64,000 bases of DNA from Barnesiella sp. An55 (lineage in GTDB: Bacteria > Bacteroidota > Bacteroidia > Bacteroidales > Barnesiellaceae), in the NCBI RefSeq assembly GCF_002161555.1, contig NZ_NFHZ01000007.1, positions 1 through 64,000 on the forward strand. Reading direction: 5' to 3'. The stretch's first letter is position 1. The number at the start of each line of letters is the position of its first letter. The position numbers and the translations under genes are program-made. A model generated the notes under the pieces. That model was not told where the DNA came from. It saw only the letters and a program-made list of their open reading frames with translations, and searched no databases. Below, one piece after another: positions 26,858 to 36,289 of the stretch.

Positions 26858-27478
26858 CTACTGCTTGGTCAACTCAAACCCCATCAGCACGCCGTCATAC
26901 CCCGACAATAGGCTGCTAATTGTCTGTAACGTAGAGTTCTGCGTTTTCGAGGCTATCGTGGTCAACACATTGATCAACTTCTCTACGTCAAAGAGAATCT
27001 CCATCGTATTACCGGTTTTGGTTATTGTGGCATCCATCACCATCACCGGGATGCGGCCACCCACCAAGGCAAAGGTTACTACAAACTTGCCACTCGGCTC
27101 ATCCTTCACAATATAACCATTCAACTTGGCACTACCATAATTCATGACCATCGTCGTGTCGGCAAACGAGAAGGAGACCCGCGACGAGGTGATACCCGCT
27201 TTCTGATAATAGGTAGCCAACTTATTCTCGAGTGTTGAGGCAACCATCTCTCCTCCGGCCGATTTCAAAAGATCTTCACTCTCAAACTTGCATGCCGGAG
27301 CCGAATAACGCCATGTGCCAGCCAAATCGGCCACCGTGAGCGTAGCATCTTTGTTGGTTATTGCACCCACCACCTTATTGACGGTCGATGAATTTAACAG
27401 ATTGTCCAGCGAAAATTGTGCTTGGGCACTACTCCCAAATAAACATAGCCCACACAAGGCCAATACCCAGCTTTTCAT
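26858..27478 (-). CDS. DUF4923 family protein (lipocalin-like)
   Basis: A 206-residue exported protein, signal peptide MKSWVLALCGLCLFGSSAQA. The body matches DUF4923: DLAGTWRYSAPACKFESEDLL (about residues 60-80), AGGEMVASTLENKLATYYQKAGI (84-107) and a repeated lipocalin-like beta domain to the end. The family is common in Bacteroidales and of unknown function. The lipocalin-like description suggests binding of a small hydrophobic ligand, but this is not established. The start at 27478 is set by the signal peptide. Confidence 0.8.
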   Translation of the reverse strand: MKSWVLALCGLCLFGSSAQAQFSLDNLLNSSTVNKVVGAITNKDATLTVADLAGTWRYSAPACKFESEDLLKSAGGEMVASTLENKLATYYQKAGITSSRVSFSFADTTMVMNYGSAKLNGYIVKDEPSGKFVVTFALVGGRIPVMVMDATITKTGNTMEILFDVEKLINVLTTIASKTQNSTLQTISSLLSGYDGVLMGFELTKQ

Positions 27479-27918
27479 ACTTAATCTTTTTTTATCTTTT
27501 ACTCTGCCACAACAGGGACAAGCCACGGGGCTATTATTTATAGCCAAAGCAGTCCACCGTTATGCAATTAATCACATGCAAATATACATCCAAAATGAGA
27601 AAAAATGGTGTTCCATCTCTCTATTTTTCGGCTCTGTTACAAAGAGAAAAACCAAAACCCGATAAAATATTGGGCATAAAAACATCTCATCATCGAACCA
27701 AAACCGGGCTGCCATGTTATTATAGGCAGAAAGGGCGCTCGAGAGAAATTCCAAGCACAGTAACGGTAAAAGGAGGAGCAGCCATTGCGAGCAGACGAAT
27801 ATTCCACCGGCCCCTTTCCCTACTAAAAAAGGCAGGTATCCGTCCAGGGATAGGGCGCATACCTGCCTTACCTTTTTCCAGTGATTTATAAACCTTATGC
27901 TTCGTTGGGGCAACTGCC
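27479..27918. other. Intergenic region, promoter and terminator only
   Basis: This 440-base stretch holds a candidate -7 element for the DUF4923 gene (minus strand TATATTTG at 27586-27579) and the terminator of the ugd gene. The open frames here do not look coding. I see nothing else. Confidence 0.5.
27825..27870 (-). terminator. Intrinsic terminator of ugd
   Basis: On the minus strand AAGGCAGGTAT pairs with ATACCTGCCTT around a loop of about 20 bases and is followed by six T. It lies 48 bases after the ugd stop. Confidence 0.75.
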
Positions 27919-29241
27919 TTAATGCAACGGCCGGCCTATGCTGCGATAGACAAATCCAAGTTCTTTCATCTCGGCCGGGTCGTAGATGTTGCGGCCATCG
28001 AATATCACGGGCGACTTCATGGCTCGACGCACGGCATCCCAGTCGGGCATGCGGAACTCTTTCCACTCGGTAACGATGAGCAGAGCATCAACCCCGGCCA
28101 CCGCTTCATAAATATTCTCGGCATACTCTACCCGGTCTCCTACCCGACGCCGACATTCGGGCATGGCCACGGGGTCATACACCCGCACACTGGCCCCTGC
28201 CCCACACAACCGGTCGATGAGAATCAAGGCCGGAGCCTCGCGCATATCGTCGGTCTCGGGTTTGAACGAGAGTCCCCACACGGCAAACTTGCGTCCGGCG
28301 AGATTACCCTCGAAATAGTCGTTCAACCGACGATAAAGCAACTCTTTCTGCGACTCATTCACCCGCTCTACAGCCTCCAGAATCTGCATATGACAGTTGT
28401 TCTCCTCGGCCGTCCTTATCAAGGCCTTCACATCCTTGGGGAAACAAGAGCCTCCGTAGCCGCAACCGGCATAGAGGAAGCGGCTGCCTATGCGATCATC
28501 GGCACCGATGCCTTTGCGCACCGCACCCACATCGGCCCCCACCTCGTCGCACAACAGCGCAATCTCGTTCATGAAACTGATGCGCGTCGCCAGCATGGCA
28601 TTGGCAGCATACTTGATCATCTCGGCCGAAGGTATATCGGTAATGATAATACGATACTTGTTAATCATGAAAGGTTTGTAGAGCTTCTGCATCAAGGCCT
28701 CGGCCCGTTTGCTCTCCACACCCACCACCACACGGTCGGGGCGCATGAAGTCGGCAATGGCATTTCCCTCTTTCAGGAATTCGGGGTTGGAAGCCACATC
28801 GAAATCGATCTTCACCCCACGTTTGTCGAGCTCGCTCTGTATGGCAGCCTTCACCTTGCGGGCCGTGCCCACCGGCACGGTACTCTTGGTCACCACCACC
28901 AGATAGTCGTTCATGTAGCGGCCCACGCTGTGAGCCACATCGAGCACATAGTGCAAGTCGGCCGAGCCATCCTCGTCGGGAGGTGTGCCCACGGCACTGA
29001 ACAGAATCTCCACCCCGTCGAGGCAGGTCGATAAATCGGTGGCAAAACGCAACCGTCCTGCCTTCATATTCCGGATAACCATCTCGTCGAGACCGGGCTC
29101 ATAAATGGGGATATCGCCCTGTTTGATGCGGGCAATCTTCTCTGCGTCGATGTCCACACACACTACATCTACACCTATCTCGGCAAAACAAGTTCCTGTA
29201 ACCAGGCCTACATAGCCTGTACCCACTACCGCTATTTTCAT
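27919..29241 (-). CDS. ugd: UDP-glucose 6-dehydrogenase
   Basis: A 440-residue NAD-dependent UDP-sugar dehydrogenase. The N-terminus MKIAVVGTGYVGLVTGTCFAE holds the GxGxxG NAD site. TKSTVPVGTARKV and NPEFLKEGNAIADFMRPDR are family blocks, and GYGGSCFPKD carries the catalytic Cys266. It oxidises UDP-glucose twice to UDP-glucuronate, a precursor for capsule and other polysaccharides; related 6-dehydrogenases for UDP-GlcNAc or UDP-ManNAc are less likely because the sequence follows the Ugd form. It is a single gene with a minus-strand -7 element (TATTTTTG at 29269-29262). Confidence 0.93.
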   Translation of the reverse strand: MKIAVVGTGYVGLVTGTCFAEIGVDVVCVDIDAEKIARIKQGDIPIYEPGLDEMVIRNMKAGRLRFATDLSTCLDGVEILFSAVGTPPDEDGSADLHYVLDVAHSVGRYMNDYLVVVTKSTVPVGTARKVKAAIQSELDKRGVKIDFDVASNPEFLKEGNAIADFMRPDRVVVGVESKRAEALMQKLYKPFMINKYRIIITDIPSAEMIKYAANAMLATRISFMNEIALLCDEVGADVGAVRKGIGADDRIGSRFLYAGCGYGGSCFPKDVKALIRTAEENNCHMQILEAVERVNESQKELLYRRLNDYFEGNLAGRKFAVWGLSFKPETDDMREAPALILIDRLCGAGASVRVYDPVAMPECRRRVGDRVEYAENIYEAVAGVDALLIVTEWKEFRMPDWDAVRRAMKSPVIFDGRNIYDPAEMKELGFVYRSIGRPLH

Positions 29242-29563
29242 ATATTTTACACTTTATAGCGCAAAAATATAAACATTTTTCGAGCCTGCCCTCTTTTTTG
29301 TCGAAATCGTCGAAAAAAGCGACCAACAACTCCGCTTCAAGAGGAAGAATGTGCATACCAAAGTCCTCACTCCAAATCTCTTATCTACTTAATTTATATT
29401 GTTATACCTAACAAAAACCGGCCGTCGGCTGTTCTATGTGCAGATTTTTTCTTATCTTTGGAGCGATTTTCGACTTATGCGAAAGTGTATCAGATACATT
29501 CCAAGGTTACTTCTTATACACTTTACTCCCCTTTTTGATAGAAGGGACTTAAAACGGACAAGC
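29242..29563. promoter_or_regulatory. Divergent promoter region of ugd and the DUF4493 operon
   Basis: This 322-base region has a -7 element for ugd (minus, 29269-29262) and TATCTTTG at 29453-29460 for the operon on the right, about 104 bases before its ATG. A near-perfect inverted repeat (CTTTTTTGTCGA facing TCGAAAAAAG, 29292-29319) lies between them and could bind a regulator. Confidence 0.45.
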
Positions 29564-32173
29564 ATGAAAATAAAAGATATTCTCTTATACGGCGCAACCA
29601 TGCTATTGTTAGTATCTTGCGCAAAGGAAGACCAACAAGTCGATTCGGGATATGGGACCATAGATGTACAGGTTTCGGCCGATTATCAAGTAGTGCCTGT
29701 CACCCGATCGAGTGCCGAGACGACCGAGACGACCGAAACTCCGCAGAATCCCGATGTCAGTGAATTTGCCCTGAAACTGGTCTCCACCGATGGGAGCTTC
29801 TCCCGCTCGTGGGATAGCCTGGCCGACTTCGACCCCGCCGAAAAAATACCCGTGGGCTCCTACACGATGAGTGCATATTATGGCGACCTCGAAGACGAGG
29901 GATTCGACAAGCCTTACTATTTGGGTCAAAGCGAAGTATCGGTGCGCTACCGCGAGAACTCGCCCGTCGAGATACACTGCACGCTGGCCAACGTGAAGGT
30001 GACCGTCGAATATTCCGACGCCTTCAAGAAATATTTTGCCGACTATGCCACCACCATACATGCCGCCGAGGGTGACTATGTGAAATTTGAAAAAGAGGAG
30101 ACGCGGGCTGCCTATGTGAAACCTGGCAAGATAACCATACAGACCTATCTGAAGAAACAGAACGGTATCGAATCGACCTTCGAACCGGCGGCCATCGAAG
30201 ATGCCAAACCACGGCAGCACTACCGCATCAAACTCGACATTGCCGACAATGCCGCCGGCGAGGCCCAACTCAACATCAGTTTCGACGAAACCACCGAGAC
30301 CCAACCGGTCACCATCAATATCTCCGACGAAGTGATGGAGGCCCCTGCGCCGTCGTTCCTGCCGACCGGGTTCGTATCGGGTACCCCCCTCGAAGTTAAA
30401 GAGAACAGCTACCCCGACAACAAGCAGGTAAACATTTCGCTCACAGCCAAAGCCGGCATTGCCGCCTGTACCCTCACCACCTCGTCGGCCAGCCTCGAGA
30501 GCGAAGGTTGGCCTCGCGAAATAGACTTGATGGGCATGAGCCAAGAGAACAGCGCCCTGCTTTCGCGTCTGGGATTGAAACTGAAAGGCTTCTCCGGGAT
30601 GGGCAGCAAGATGGGATTCATCGACTTCTCCGAGGTCTTTGCTCACCTGCACACCACCGATGGGAGCGACCAGCACACCTTTACCCTCTCGGCCAAAGAC
30701 ACCTATGGCAAAGTGAGCGAAACGCCTATCACCCTCTCGGTCAAGAGCATACCCATCACCTTTGCCCTGCACACCCCCAAAGCCGTATTTGTGGGCAGCA
30801 AGAGTGCCACCATTCCCGTAGAATTCGACGGAGCCTATATCGACCAGATCAAATTCAGCTACCTCAATGCCTCGGGATCGAGGGTAAACAGCACCTCGTC
30901 GGTCGTATCGAACGAAGGCAACCTCTACCAGATAAAGATATCGATCGAGGCAACCGACAAGCCCGTAGAGGTAGAGGCCTCGTATGCCAATGGCGCCAAA
31001 ACGGCCACCACCTCGATACCGGTCAAGACGCCGGCCTTTACCATCACGGCCGAGGAGTATGACATCTGGGCCCGCCGGGCCACCGTCAAACTCACGGCCA
31101 CCGATCCCCAGTATCAGGATGCCGTGAACCGTTATGCGACACTCTTTGCCAACAGCACCGGCCAATGGGAGCCTGTAGCCTCGACCTTCAGCCAAGGGCT
31201 GCGCACTATCACCGGGCTCACCCCCGACACCCGTTACCAACTGCGGGGCTCGTGCAACAGCGGGCAGGACAACGTCAATTACAGCGGCGACTGCACCCTG
31301 CGCACCGAATCGGCAGCTGCCGTGCCCAACGGAGACTTCGAAACCCTTGTACAAACCATCTCGATACAAGATATGAAACAGGGTGGCGAATACTCGGTAT
31401 GGCCCGTCAACTACCAGAACACCTGCAGTTTCACCATACAGGAACCCACAGGCTGGGCCAGCGTCAATGCCAAGACCTGCAACACCAGTGCCGCCAACCA
31501 AATGACCTGGTTTGTCATCCCCTCGACCTACAACACCACCCTCACCTGGGACGCTTATCGCAGCTTTGCATCGAGCACCGTGACCCCCGATCTCTATCGC
31601 GACCTCACGGCTCAAAACGGCAGCAATGCCATGGTGGTGCGCAACGTGGCCTGGGATGCCAACGGTACCACACCAGCCACCTCGGGCGGAGCCTTCAATA
31701 CCACCTACTACAACACCAACGTGCCCAACATTGCCAACCGCTCGGCCGGCAAACTGTTCCTGGGCAGCTATACCTATAACGGGGGCACCGAGACTTACAA
31801 CGAAGGGGTCAACTTCGCCTCGCGACCCTCGGTATTGAAAGGTTGGTACAAATATGCCAACGACAGCAACGACCCCACCGAGACGGGTGTAGTAACCGTG
31901 ACCCTGCTCAACGGGCAGACGGTTATCGGCACGGGCTCGACCCACCTCTCGGCCGCAGCCGACTACACCGAATTTTCGGTGCCGGTAACCTACTCGGTTA
32001 CCAATCGAAAGGCTACCTCGCTGCGCATCATGATCACCTCGTCGAACCACGCCTCCTACAACCAGAGCGAAGAGACCGCCGCGATAAAAACCTCCGTCTC
32101 GAACGGCCAGTACGAATCGGCCTCGCGTGGTGCGACACTTACTATCGATAACTTAACGTTCACCTATGAATAA
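29564..32173 (+). CDS. DUF4493 lipoprotein with PCMD-like C-terminus
   Basis: An 869-residue lipoprotein: lipobox LLVSC (Cys19) with acidic residues after it, fitting surface export. Residues about 25-300 match DUF4493 (the EFALKLVSTDGSFSRSWDSLADF start and PVGSYTMSAYYGD segment). The middle is a series of beta-sandwich modules with Ig/Fn3 flavour, including an EEYDIWARRATVKLT motif shared with the third gene. The last 280 or so residues (from PNGDFETLVQ) resemble a PCMD (putative carbohydrate metabolism domain), a lectin-like beta fold. It is the first gene of a six-gene operon and overlaps the next by eight bases. Function unknown; glycan or surface binding is inference. The ATG at 29564 is chosen for the signal peptide. 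Confidence 0.8.
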   Translation: MKIKDILLYGATMLLLVSCAKEDQQVDSGYGTIDVQVSADYQVVPVTRSSAETTETTETPQNPDVSEFALKLVSTDGSFSRSWDSLADFDPAEKIPVGSYTMSAYYGDLEDEGFDKPYYLGQSEVSVRYRENSPVEIHCTLANVKVTVEYSDAFKKYFADYATTIHAAEGDYVKFEKEETRAAYVKPGKITIQTYLKKQNGIESTFEPAAIEDAKPRQHYRIKLDIADNAAGEAQLNISFDETTETQPVTINISDEVMEAPAPSFLPTGFVSGTPLEVKENSYPDNKQVNISLTAKAGIAACTLTTSSASLESEGWPREIDLMGMSQENSALLSRLGLKLKGFSGMGSKMGFIDFSEVFAHLHTTDGSDQHTFTLSAKDTYGKVSETPITLSVKSIPITFALHTPKAVFVGSKSATIPVEFDGAYIDQIKFSYLNASGSRVNSTSSVVSNEGNLYQIKISIEATDKPVEVEASYANGAKTATTSIPVKTPAFTITAEEYDIWARRATVKLTATDPQYQDAVNRYATLFANSTGQWEPVASTFSQGLRTITGLTPDTRYQLRGSCNSGQDNVNYSGDCTLRTESAAAVPNGDFETLVQTISIQDMKQGGEYSVWPVNYQNTCSFTIQEPTGWASVNAKTCNTSAANQMTWFVIPSTYNTTLTWDAYRSFASSTVTPDLYRDLTAQNGSNAMVVRNVAWDANGTTPATSGGAFNTTYYNTNVPNIANRSAGKLFLGSYTYNGGTETYNEGVNFASRPSVLKGWYKYANDSNDPTETGVVTVTLLNGQTVIGTGSTHLSAAADYTEFSVPVTYSVTNRKATSLRIMITSSNHASYNQSEETAAIKTSVSNGQYESASRGATLTIDNLTFTYE

Positions 32174-33452
32174 GACAATGCACAACTCTATGAGAAATAT
32201 ATTGGGCATCTCGCTCGCCGTAATTTTGGCCGTGACTACGGCCTCATGCGACCGAGAGAAATTTACCTACGACCTGGGTACCGAGACCCCTTCGGGAAAA
32301 ACCGGCACCCTCGACCTATCGACCTTCGAGGCCGTTCCCAACAACGACACGCAAATAGTAGAGAAGACGCCCGTGAGCCGAGCCGTCGATACTGGCGATT
32401 TCACCGTACAGATATATCCGGCACAAGGGCACGACACCCTCACCTGGAAATACCGCGAAATGCCCGAAATTGTCACCCTCAACATAGGGGAATACAAGTT
32501 GGCCGTATTCTCACACAAAGTGCTGCCGGCCGAATGGGAACACCCCTACTACTATGCCGACAAGGCCTTCAACATCGAAGAGAATCGGGTAACCCAACTC
32601 GACACGGTGGTATGCACGCTACAGAATATAAAAGTTACGGTCACCTACTCCGAAGATCTGAAGTCGTTCATGGGCAGCGACTGCAAAGTGACCGTCGATA
32701 TAGGCTCGGGGACACTCGACTTCTCGCAGACCGAGACCCGGGCGGGTTACTTCCGCTCCGACAGCGAGAGCAATCTGCTCATCGCCACCTTCACCGGCAC
32801 CATCGACGGATACGAAGAGGTGAACCGCATCCAGGTCGATAATGTAAAAGCCGGCGAATGGCGCAAGATACACTACGATATCAAACGGCCCGAACCGGGT
32901 AGCGAAACGGGTGGAGTAACCCCCTCGGTAACCCTTGATGCCTCGTGCGAGACCATCGACCACGAGGGTAACGTGACTGTCGAGGAGGAGATTATTCCCG
33001 ATCCCAATCCCGTCGATCCGGGTTCCGACCCCGATCCAGACCCCGAACCGGGCGAAGCTCCCCAAATCACCAGCGAGACCATCCAACTGGGCACCCCCGT
33101 CACCATTACCGACGGCATGAAAGTGGTAGTCGATATTACCAGTTCCGACCCGGCCGGACTCACCGGACTCACTGTCGATATCGACTCGCCCACCCTTACC
33201 CCCGACGAACTTTCGGGCATGGGGCTTTCGGCCCATCTCGACCTGGTAAACCCCGGAGCCTTGAAAGAGGCTATCGAAAGTCTGGGCTTCCCCACCGAGA
33301 GCAATGTGCTGAACCAACCGAAAGTAACCTTCGACATCAGCGACTTCATGCCACTGCTGGGGCTGCTGGGTGCCGGCACGCACAACTTCATCATCAAGGC
33401 GACCGATGCACAAGGCACCACCACCGAATCGCTAATCCTCGTAACCGAATGA
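32166..33452 (+). CDS. DUF4493 lipoprotein, short form
   Basis: A 428-residue lipoprotein with lipobox TTASC (Cys28) followed by Asp-Arg-Glu. Residues about 45-250 match DUF4493 (FTVQIYPAQGHDTLTW, GEYKLAVFSHKV, PYYYADKAFNIEENRV). An Asp/Pro-rich linker (about residues 275-298, DPNPVDPGSDPDPDPEPGE) leads to one beta module that ends at the stop. It lacks the Fn3-like and PCMD modules present in the genes on both sides, so it is a shortened relative rather than a full copy. It overlaps the first gene by eight bases and is one base from the next. The unknown partner proteins of this operon probably act together at the cell surface (inference). Confidence 0.8.
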   Translation: MNKTMHNSMRNILGISLAVILAVTTASCDREKFTYDLGTETPSGKTGTLDLSTFEAVPNNDTQIVEKTPVSRAVDTGDFTVQIYPAQGHDTLTWKYREMPEIVTLNIGEYKLAVFSHKVLPAEWEHPYYYADKAFNIEENRVTQLDTVVCTLQNIKVTVTYSEDLKSFMGSDCKVTVDIGSGTLDFSQTETRAGYFRSDSESNLLIATFTGTIDGYEEVNRIQVDNVKAGEWRKIHYDIKRPEPGSETGGVTPSVTLDASCETIDHEGNVTVEEEIIPDPNPVDPGSDPDPDPEPGEAPQITSETIQLGTPVTITDGMKVVVDITSSDPAGLTGLTVDIDSPTLTPDELSGMGLSAHLDLVNPGALKEAIESLGFPTESNVLNQPKVTFDISDFMPLLGLLGAGTHNFIIKATDAQGTTTESLILVTE

Positions 33453-33453
33453 T

Positions 33454-35565
33454 ATGAAATACGATATAAAAAAATACTTGGCTTGCGCACTCCTCCTCAT
33501 GGTACTCTTCACCGCCTGCAAGGAGGAGGAGATGGCCTTGGGCGAAGGGGCGGTGCGGCTGAGCGTAAACGTATCGGGCGACGTGTCGGTAGTCACGAGA
33601 GCCGTTGACCCCGGCATCTCGGCCTCCATGCAAACCCGCATTTACAGCAGCAAAGGGCTCATCCGCTACTACGATGCGACGACCCCCATGCCCGAAACCC
33701 TCAACCTGGCCAGCGGTCAATACCACGCCTTTGTACTGGCCGGCGACTCGGTTCCTGCAGCGTTCAATACCCCCTATTACACGGGTTCGACCGACTTTAC
33801 CGTGCGTAGCGGCGAAACTACCTCGGCCAGTGTAACCTGTACCATAGCCAATACGCTGGCCACCGTCGCCTTCGACCCCGCCCTGGACGAAGTGGTTACC
33901 GACTGCAAAGTAAAGATATTCACCACGACGGGCGAGCTCTACTTCACCGAAGCCACTACCGACTCGGTGGGATACTACATGTTCAGTGGCAAGGAGCGTA
34001 ACCTGGCCTGGACCTTCGAAGGGAAGAAGACCGACGGGAACAGCTACACCCAATCGGGGGTGGTCGAGCATGTAAACCCTGCCACCAAATATGCCTTTAC
34101 CTTTAACTTCGATCCCGACGGTGCAGCCACCGGCGGTACCTTCCTCGACGTGAAGGTAAACGAGGCCACCATCGACTCGACCCACAACGTAGTCATCACC
34201 CTGCGGCCGCAGATCGTAGGCGACAAGTTCGACCTGAACGAACCGCTCTACTACGAGACCAACGGTGGCAGCGAGACCTCCCTGTGGGTAAATGCCGCCA
34301 CCAAACTGCAACGGGTATGGCTCTCGTGCGACAAACTCACAGACCTGGGATTCCCCACCGACTCGATCGACTTCCTGGCTGCCAACGGTAGCCTGGCTGC
34401 CGACTTCCAGTCTCGAGGCATTTCGTGCAAGCATACCTACCAGGAGGATAAAGACCTCTCCAATGCCAAGATTACTTTGTCCGAAAGTTTTGTACAATCA
34501 CTCCCCGGCGACGAATATACCTTCACGATAAACGCAATCGATGCCGCCGGTAAAGACAACACCGCCACTCTGTCGCTTGTCGTGTCGGATGCCATCGTGG
34601 TGACCGAAGAGGCCGAACGGTCCAGCATTTGGGCTCGTCGGGCCACCCTGCTGGGCTCCGTGGTGAAAGAGACCTCCGAGCCCCTCTCCTTCCAATTCCG
34701 CGAGGCAGGCACCGACAGTTGGACTTCGGTTCCGGCCAGTCGCTCGGGCATGACTCTCTCGGCCCAGTTGACCGACCTCACCCCGGGCACTACCTATGAA
34801 TACCAGGCCATGGCCGGTACACAGGCATCGGTAAAGACAGCCACCTTCACCACCGAAGCGGCTACCGCTTTGCCCAACAGCAGTTTTGAAAACTGGCAGA
34901 CCCTCTCGTCGAGCGCCATGGTCATGTATGGGCCCGGCGAAGAGATGTTCTGGGACAGCGGCAACCACGGGTCGGCCACCCTGAACAAGAATGTGACTTC
35001 GCCCGACGAGACCTACAAGCACAGCGGTCGCTACTCGGTAAAACTGCAATCGCAGTTTGTGGGTGTGCTGAGTTTCGGCAAGTTCGCGGCCGGTAACCTC
35101 TTTGCCGGTCAATACCTGCGCACCGACGGTACCGACGGCGTGCTCAGTTTCGGACGCCCCTTCACCTCGCGTCCTACCAAGCTGAAAGGGTATATCAAAT
35201 ACACCCCTGGGACCGTCGATTACTCCAGCACCAGCGACTTACCCACCGGAGCCACCGACATCGGTAACATCTATATCGCCATCGGCGACTGGAGCGAACC
35301 CATAGAGATACGCACCAAAGACAAAAAGCTCTTCGACAAGAACGACGAGAAGATTATCGCCTATGGTGAAAAGGAACTCACCAGTATAACGCAGGGAGCC
35401 GACGGCGGCCTGCTCGAATTTGAAATACCGCTCGACTACCGCTCGCTCGACCGAATTCCCAGCTACATCGTTATCGTAGCCTCGGCCAGCAAGTATGGCG
35501 ACTACTTTACCGGCAGTACCGGCAGTACCATGTGGATCGACGACTTAGAATTGATTTATGAATAA
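33454..35565 (+). CDS. DUF4493 and PCMD domain lipoprotein
   Basis: A 703-residue lipoprotein with lipobox LFTAC (Cys22) followed by KEEE, a strong acidic surface signal. It has DUF4493 from about 25 to 260, a beta module, then an Fn3-like module with the SSIWARRATLLGSV motif (about 388-401), and a C-terminal PCMD domain from about 470 (PNSSFENWQ, FWDSGNHGSATL, GKFAAGNLFAGQYLRTDG, ASASKYGDYFTGS). The PCMD domain is strikingly similar to that of the sixth gene of the operon. Family members solved structurally have carbohydrate-binding-like folds; no catalytic function is known to me. It overlaps the following barrel gene by eight bases. Confidence 0.85.
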   Translation: MKYDIKKYLACALLLMVLFTACKEEEMALGEGAVRLSVNVSGDVSVVTRAVDPGISASMQTRIYSSKGLIRYYDATTPMPETLNLASGQYHAFVLAGDSVPAAFNTPYYTGSTDFTVRSGETTSASVTCTIANTLATVAFDPALDEVVTDCKVKIFTTTGELYFTEATTDSVGYYMFSGKERNLAWTFEGKKTDGNSYTQSGVVEHVNPATKYAFTFNFDPDGAATGGTFLDVKVNEATIDSTHNVVITLRPQIVGDKFDLNEPLYYETNGGSETSLWVNAATKLQRVWLSCDKLTDLGFPTDSIDFLAANGSLAADFQSRGISCKHTYQEDKDLSNAKITLSESFVQSLPGDEYTFTINAIDAAGKDNTATLSLVVSDAIVVTEEAERSSIWARRATLLGSVVKETSEPLSFQFREAGTDSWTSVPASRSGMTLSAQLTDLTPGTTYEYQAMAGTQASVKTATFTTEAATALPNSSFENWQTLSSSAMVMYGPGEEMFWDSGNHGSATLNKNVTSPDETYKHSGRYSVKLQSQFVGVLSFGKFAAGNLFAGQYLRTDGTDGVLSFGRPFTSRPTKLKGYIKYTPGTVDYSSTSDLPTGATDIGNIYIAIGDWSEPIEIRTKDKKLFDKNDEKIIAYGEKELTSITQGADGGLLEFEIPLDYRSLDRIPSYIVIVASASKYGDYFTGSTGSTMWIDDLELIYE

Positions 35566-36289
35566 ACTTATCTATCCCATACTTGCCCTGTTCCTGTTGA
35601 TTCCCGGCCTGGCCAAGGCCGAGGAATTCGACCGGGGCATTGTGCTCAACACCTTCATTCCCAAAGGTCAGTGGGTAGTGGGCAACTCCATCTCCTACTC
35701 GGAGTACAGCAACAACAACTACCAGTTCCTCGTCATCGAGGGTATCGACGGCATAGGCTACAACTTCAAGGTGAGCCCCATGTTCTGCTATATTGTCAAA
35801 GACAATCTGGGACTGGGCGGGCGATTTGCCTATGAGCGTAGCCTCACCAAACTCAACAGCGCCTCGATACAGATTGGCGACGACCTCAACTTCGACGTAA
35901 ACAATGTCTATAACCTCAGCCACACCTACTCGGGCATGGCCATCATGCGCAACTATATCAGTATAGGAAACAGCAACCGGTTCGGGCTCTTCAACGAACT
36001 GCAACTCAACCTGGGTGGCGGCGAGTCGAAGATGGTAAACGGCTCGGGCGATGCTCTCACCGGCACATTCGAACGGTCGTTCAACCTCAAGATTGGTATT
36101 GCTCCGGGACTGATGGCCTTTATCAACGACTACACGGCCATCGAGGTAAACGTGGGCGTGCTGGGTTTCAACTACAGCCATGTGAAACAGACGACCGACC
36201 AGGTTTATACCGGCAAACGGTCGCAGAACCTGGCCAACTTCAAAGTAAACATTTTCTCCTTGGGATTAGGCATCGCATTTTATTTATGA
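35558..36289 (+). CDS. Outer-membrane beta-barrel protein (first of a pair)
   Basis: A 243-residue protein with signal peptide MNKLIYPILALFLLIPGLAKA and a barrel-like body. It is a clear paralogue of the next gene: both share IPKxQW (about residue 33), a long first loop, an FI/YxxKDN segment, NNVYNLSH versus NMRYLGET, NSNRFGLFNELQLN versus RNKRFGFFNETELAF, and the closing KVNIFSLGLGIAFYL-like strand. The terminal residue is Leu rather than Phe. It overlaps the lipoprotein gene before it (8 bases) and the paralogue after it (ATGA, 4 bases), so expression is coupled. The role is unknown; it may be the membrane partner of the DUF4493/PCMD lipoproteins (inference). Confidence 0.75.
   Translation: MNKLIYPILALFLLIPGLAKAEEFDRGIVLNTFIPKGQWVVGNSISYSEYSNNNYQFLVIEGIDGIGYNFKVSPMFCYIVKDNLGLGGRFAYERSLTKLNSASIQIGDDLNFDVNNVYNLSHTYSGMAIMRNYISIGNSNRFGLFNELQLNLGGGESKMVNGSGDALTGTFERSFNLKIGIAPGLMAFINDYTAIEVNVGVLGFNYSHVKQTTDQVYTGKRSQNLANFKVNIFSLGLGIAFYL

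Noticed and set aside
27572-28066. A minus-strand frame running out of the ugd gene region towards DUF4923
   Set aside because: It overlaps the ugd reading frame in another phase, crosses the ugd terminator, and ends in low-complexity hydrophobic residues.
29609-32050. An 813-codon open frame on the minus strand inside the first DUF4493 gene
   Set aside because: It is antisense to a clear lipoprotein gene, has the Gly/Val/Arg-rich composition expected of the opposite strand of GC-biased codons, and has no recognisable domain or start.
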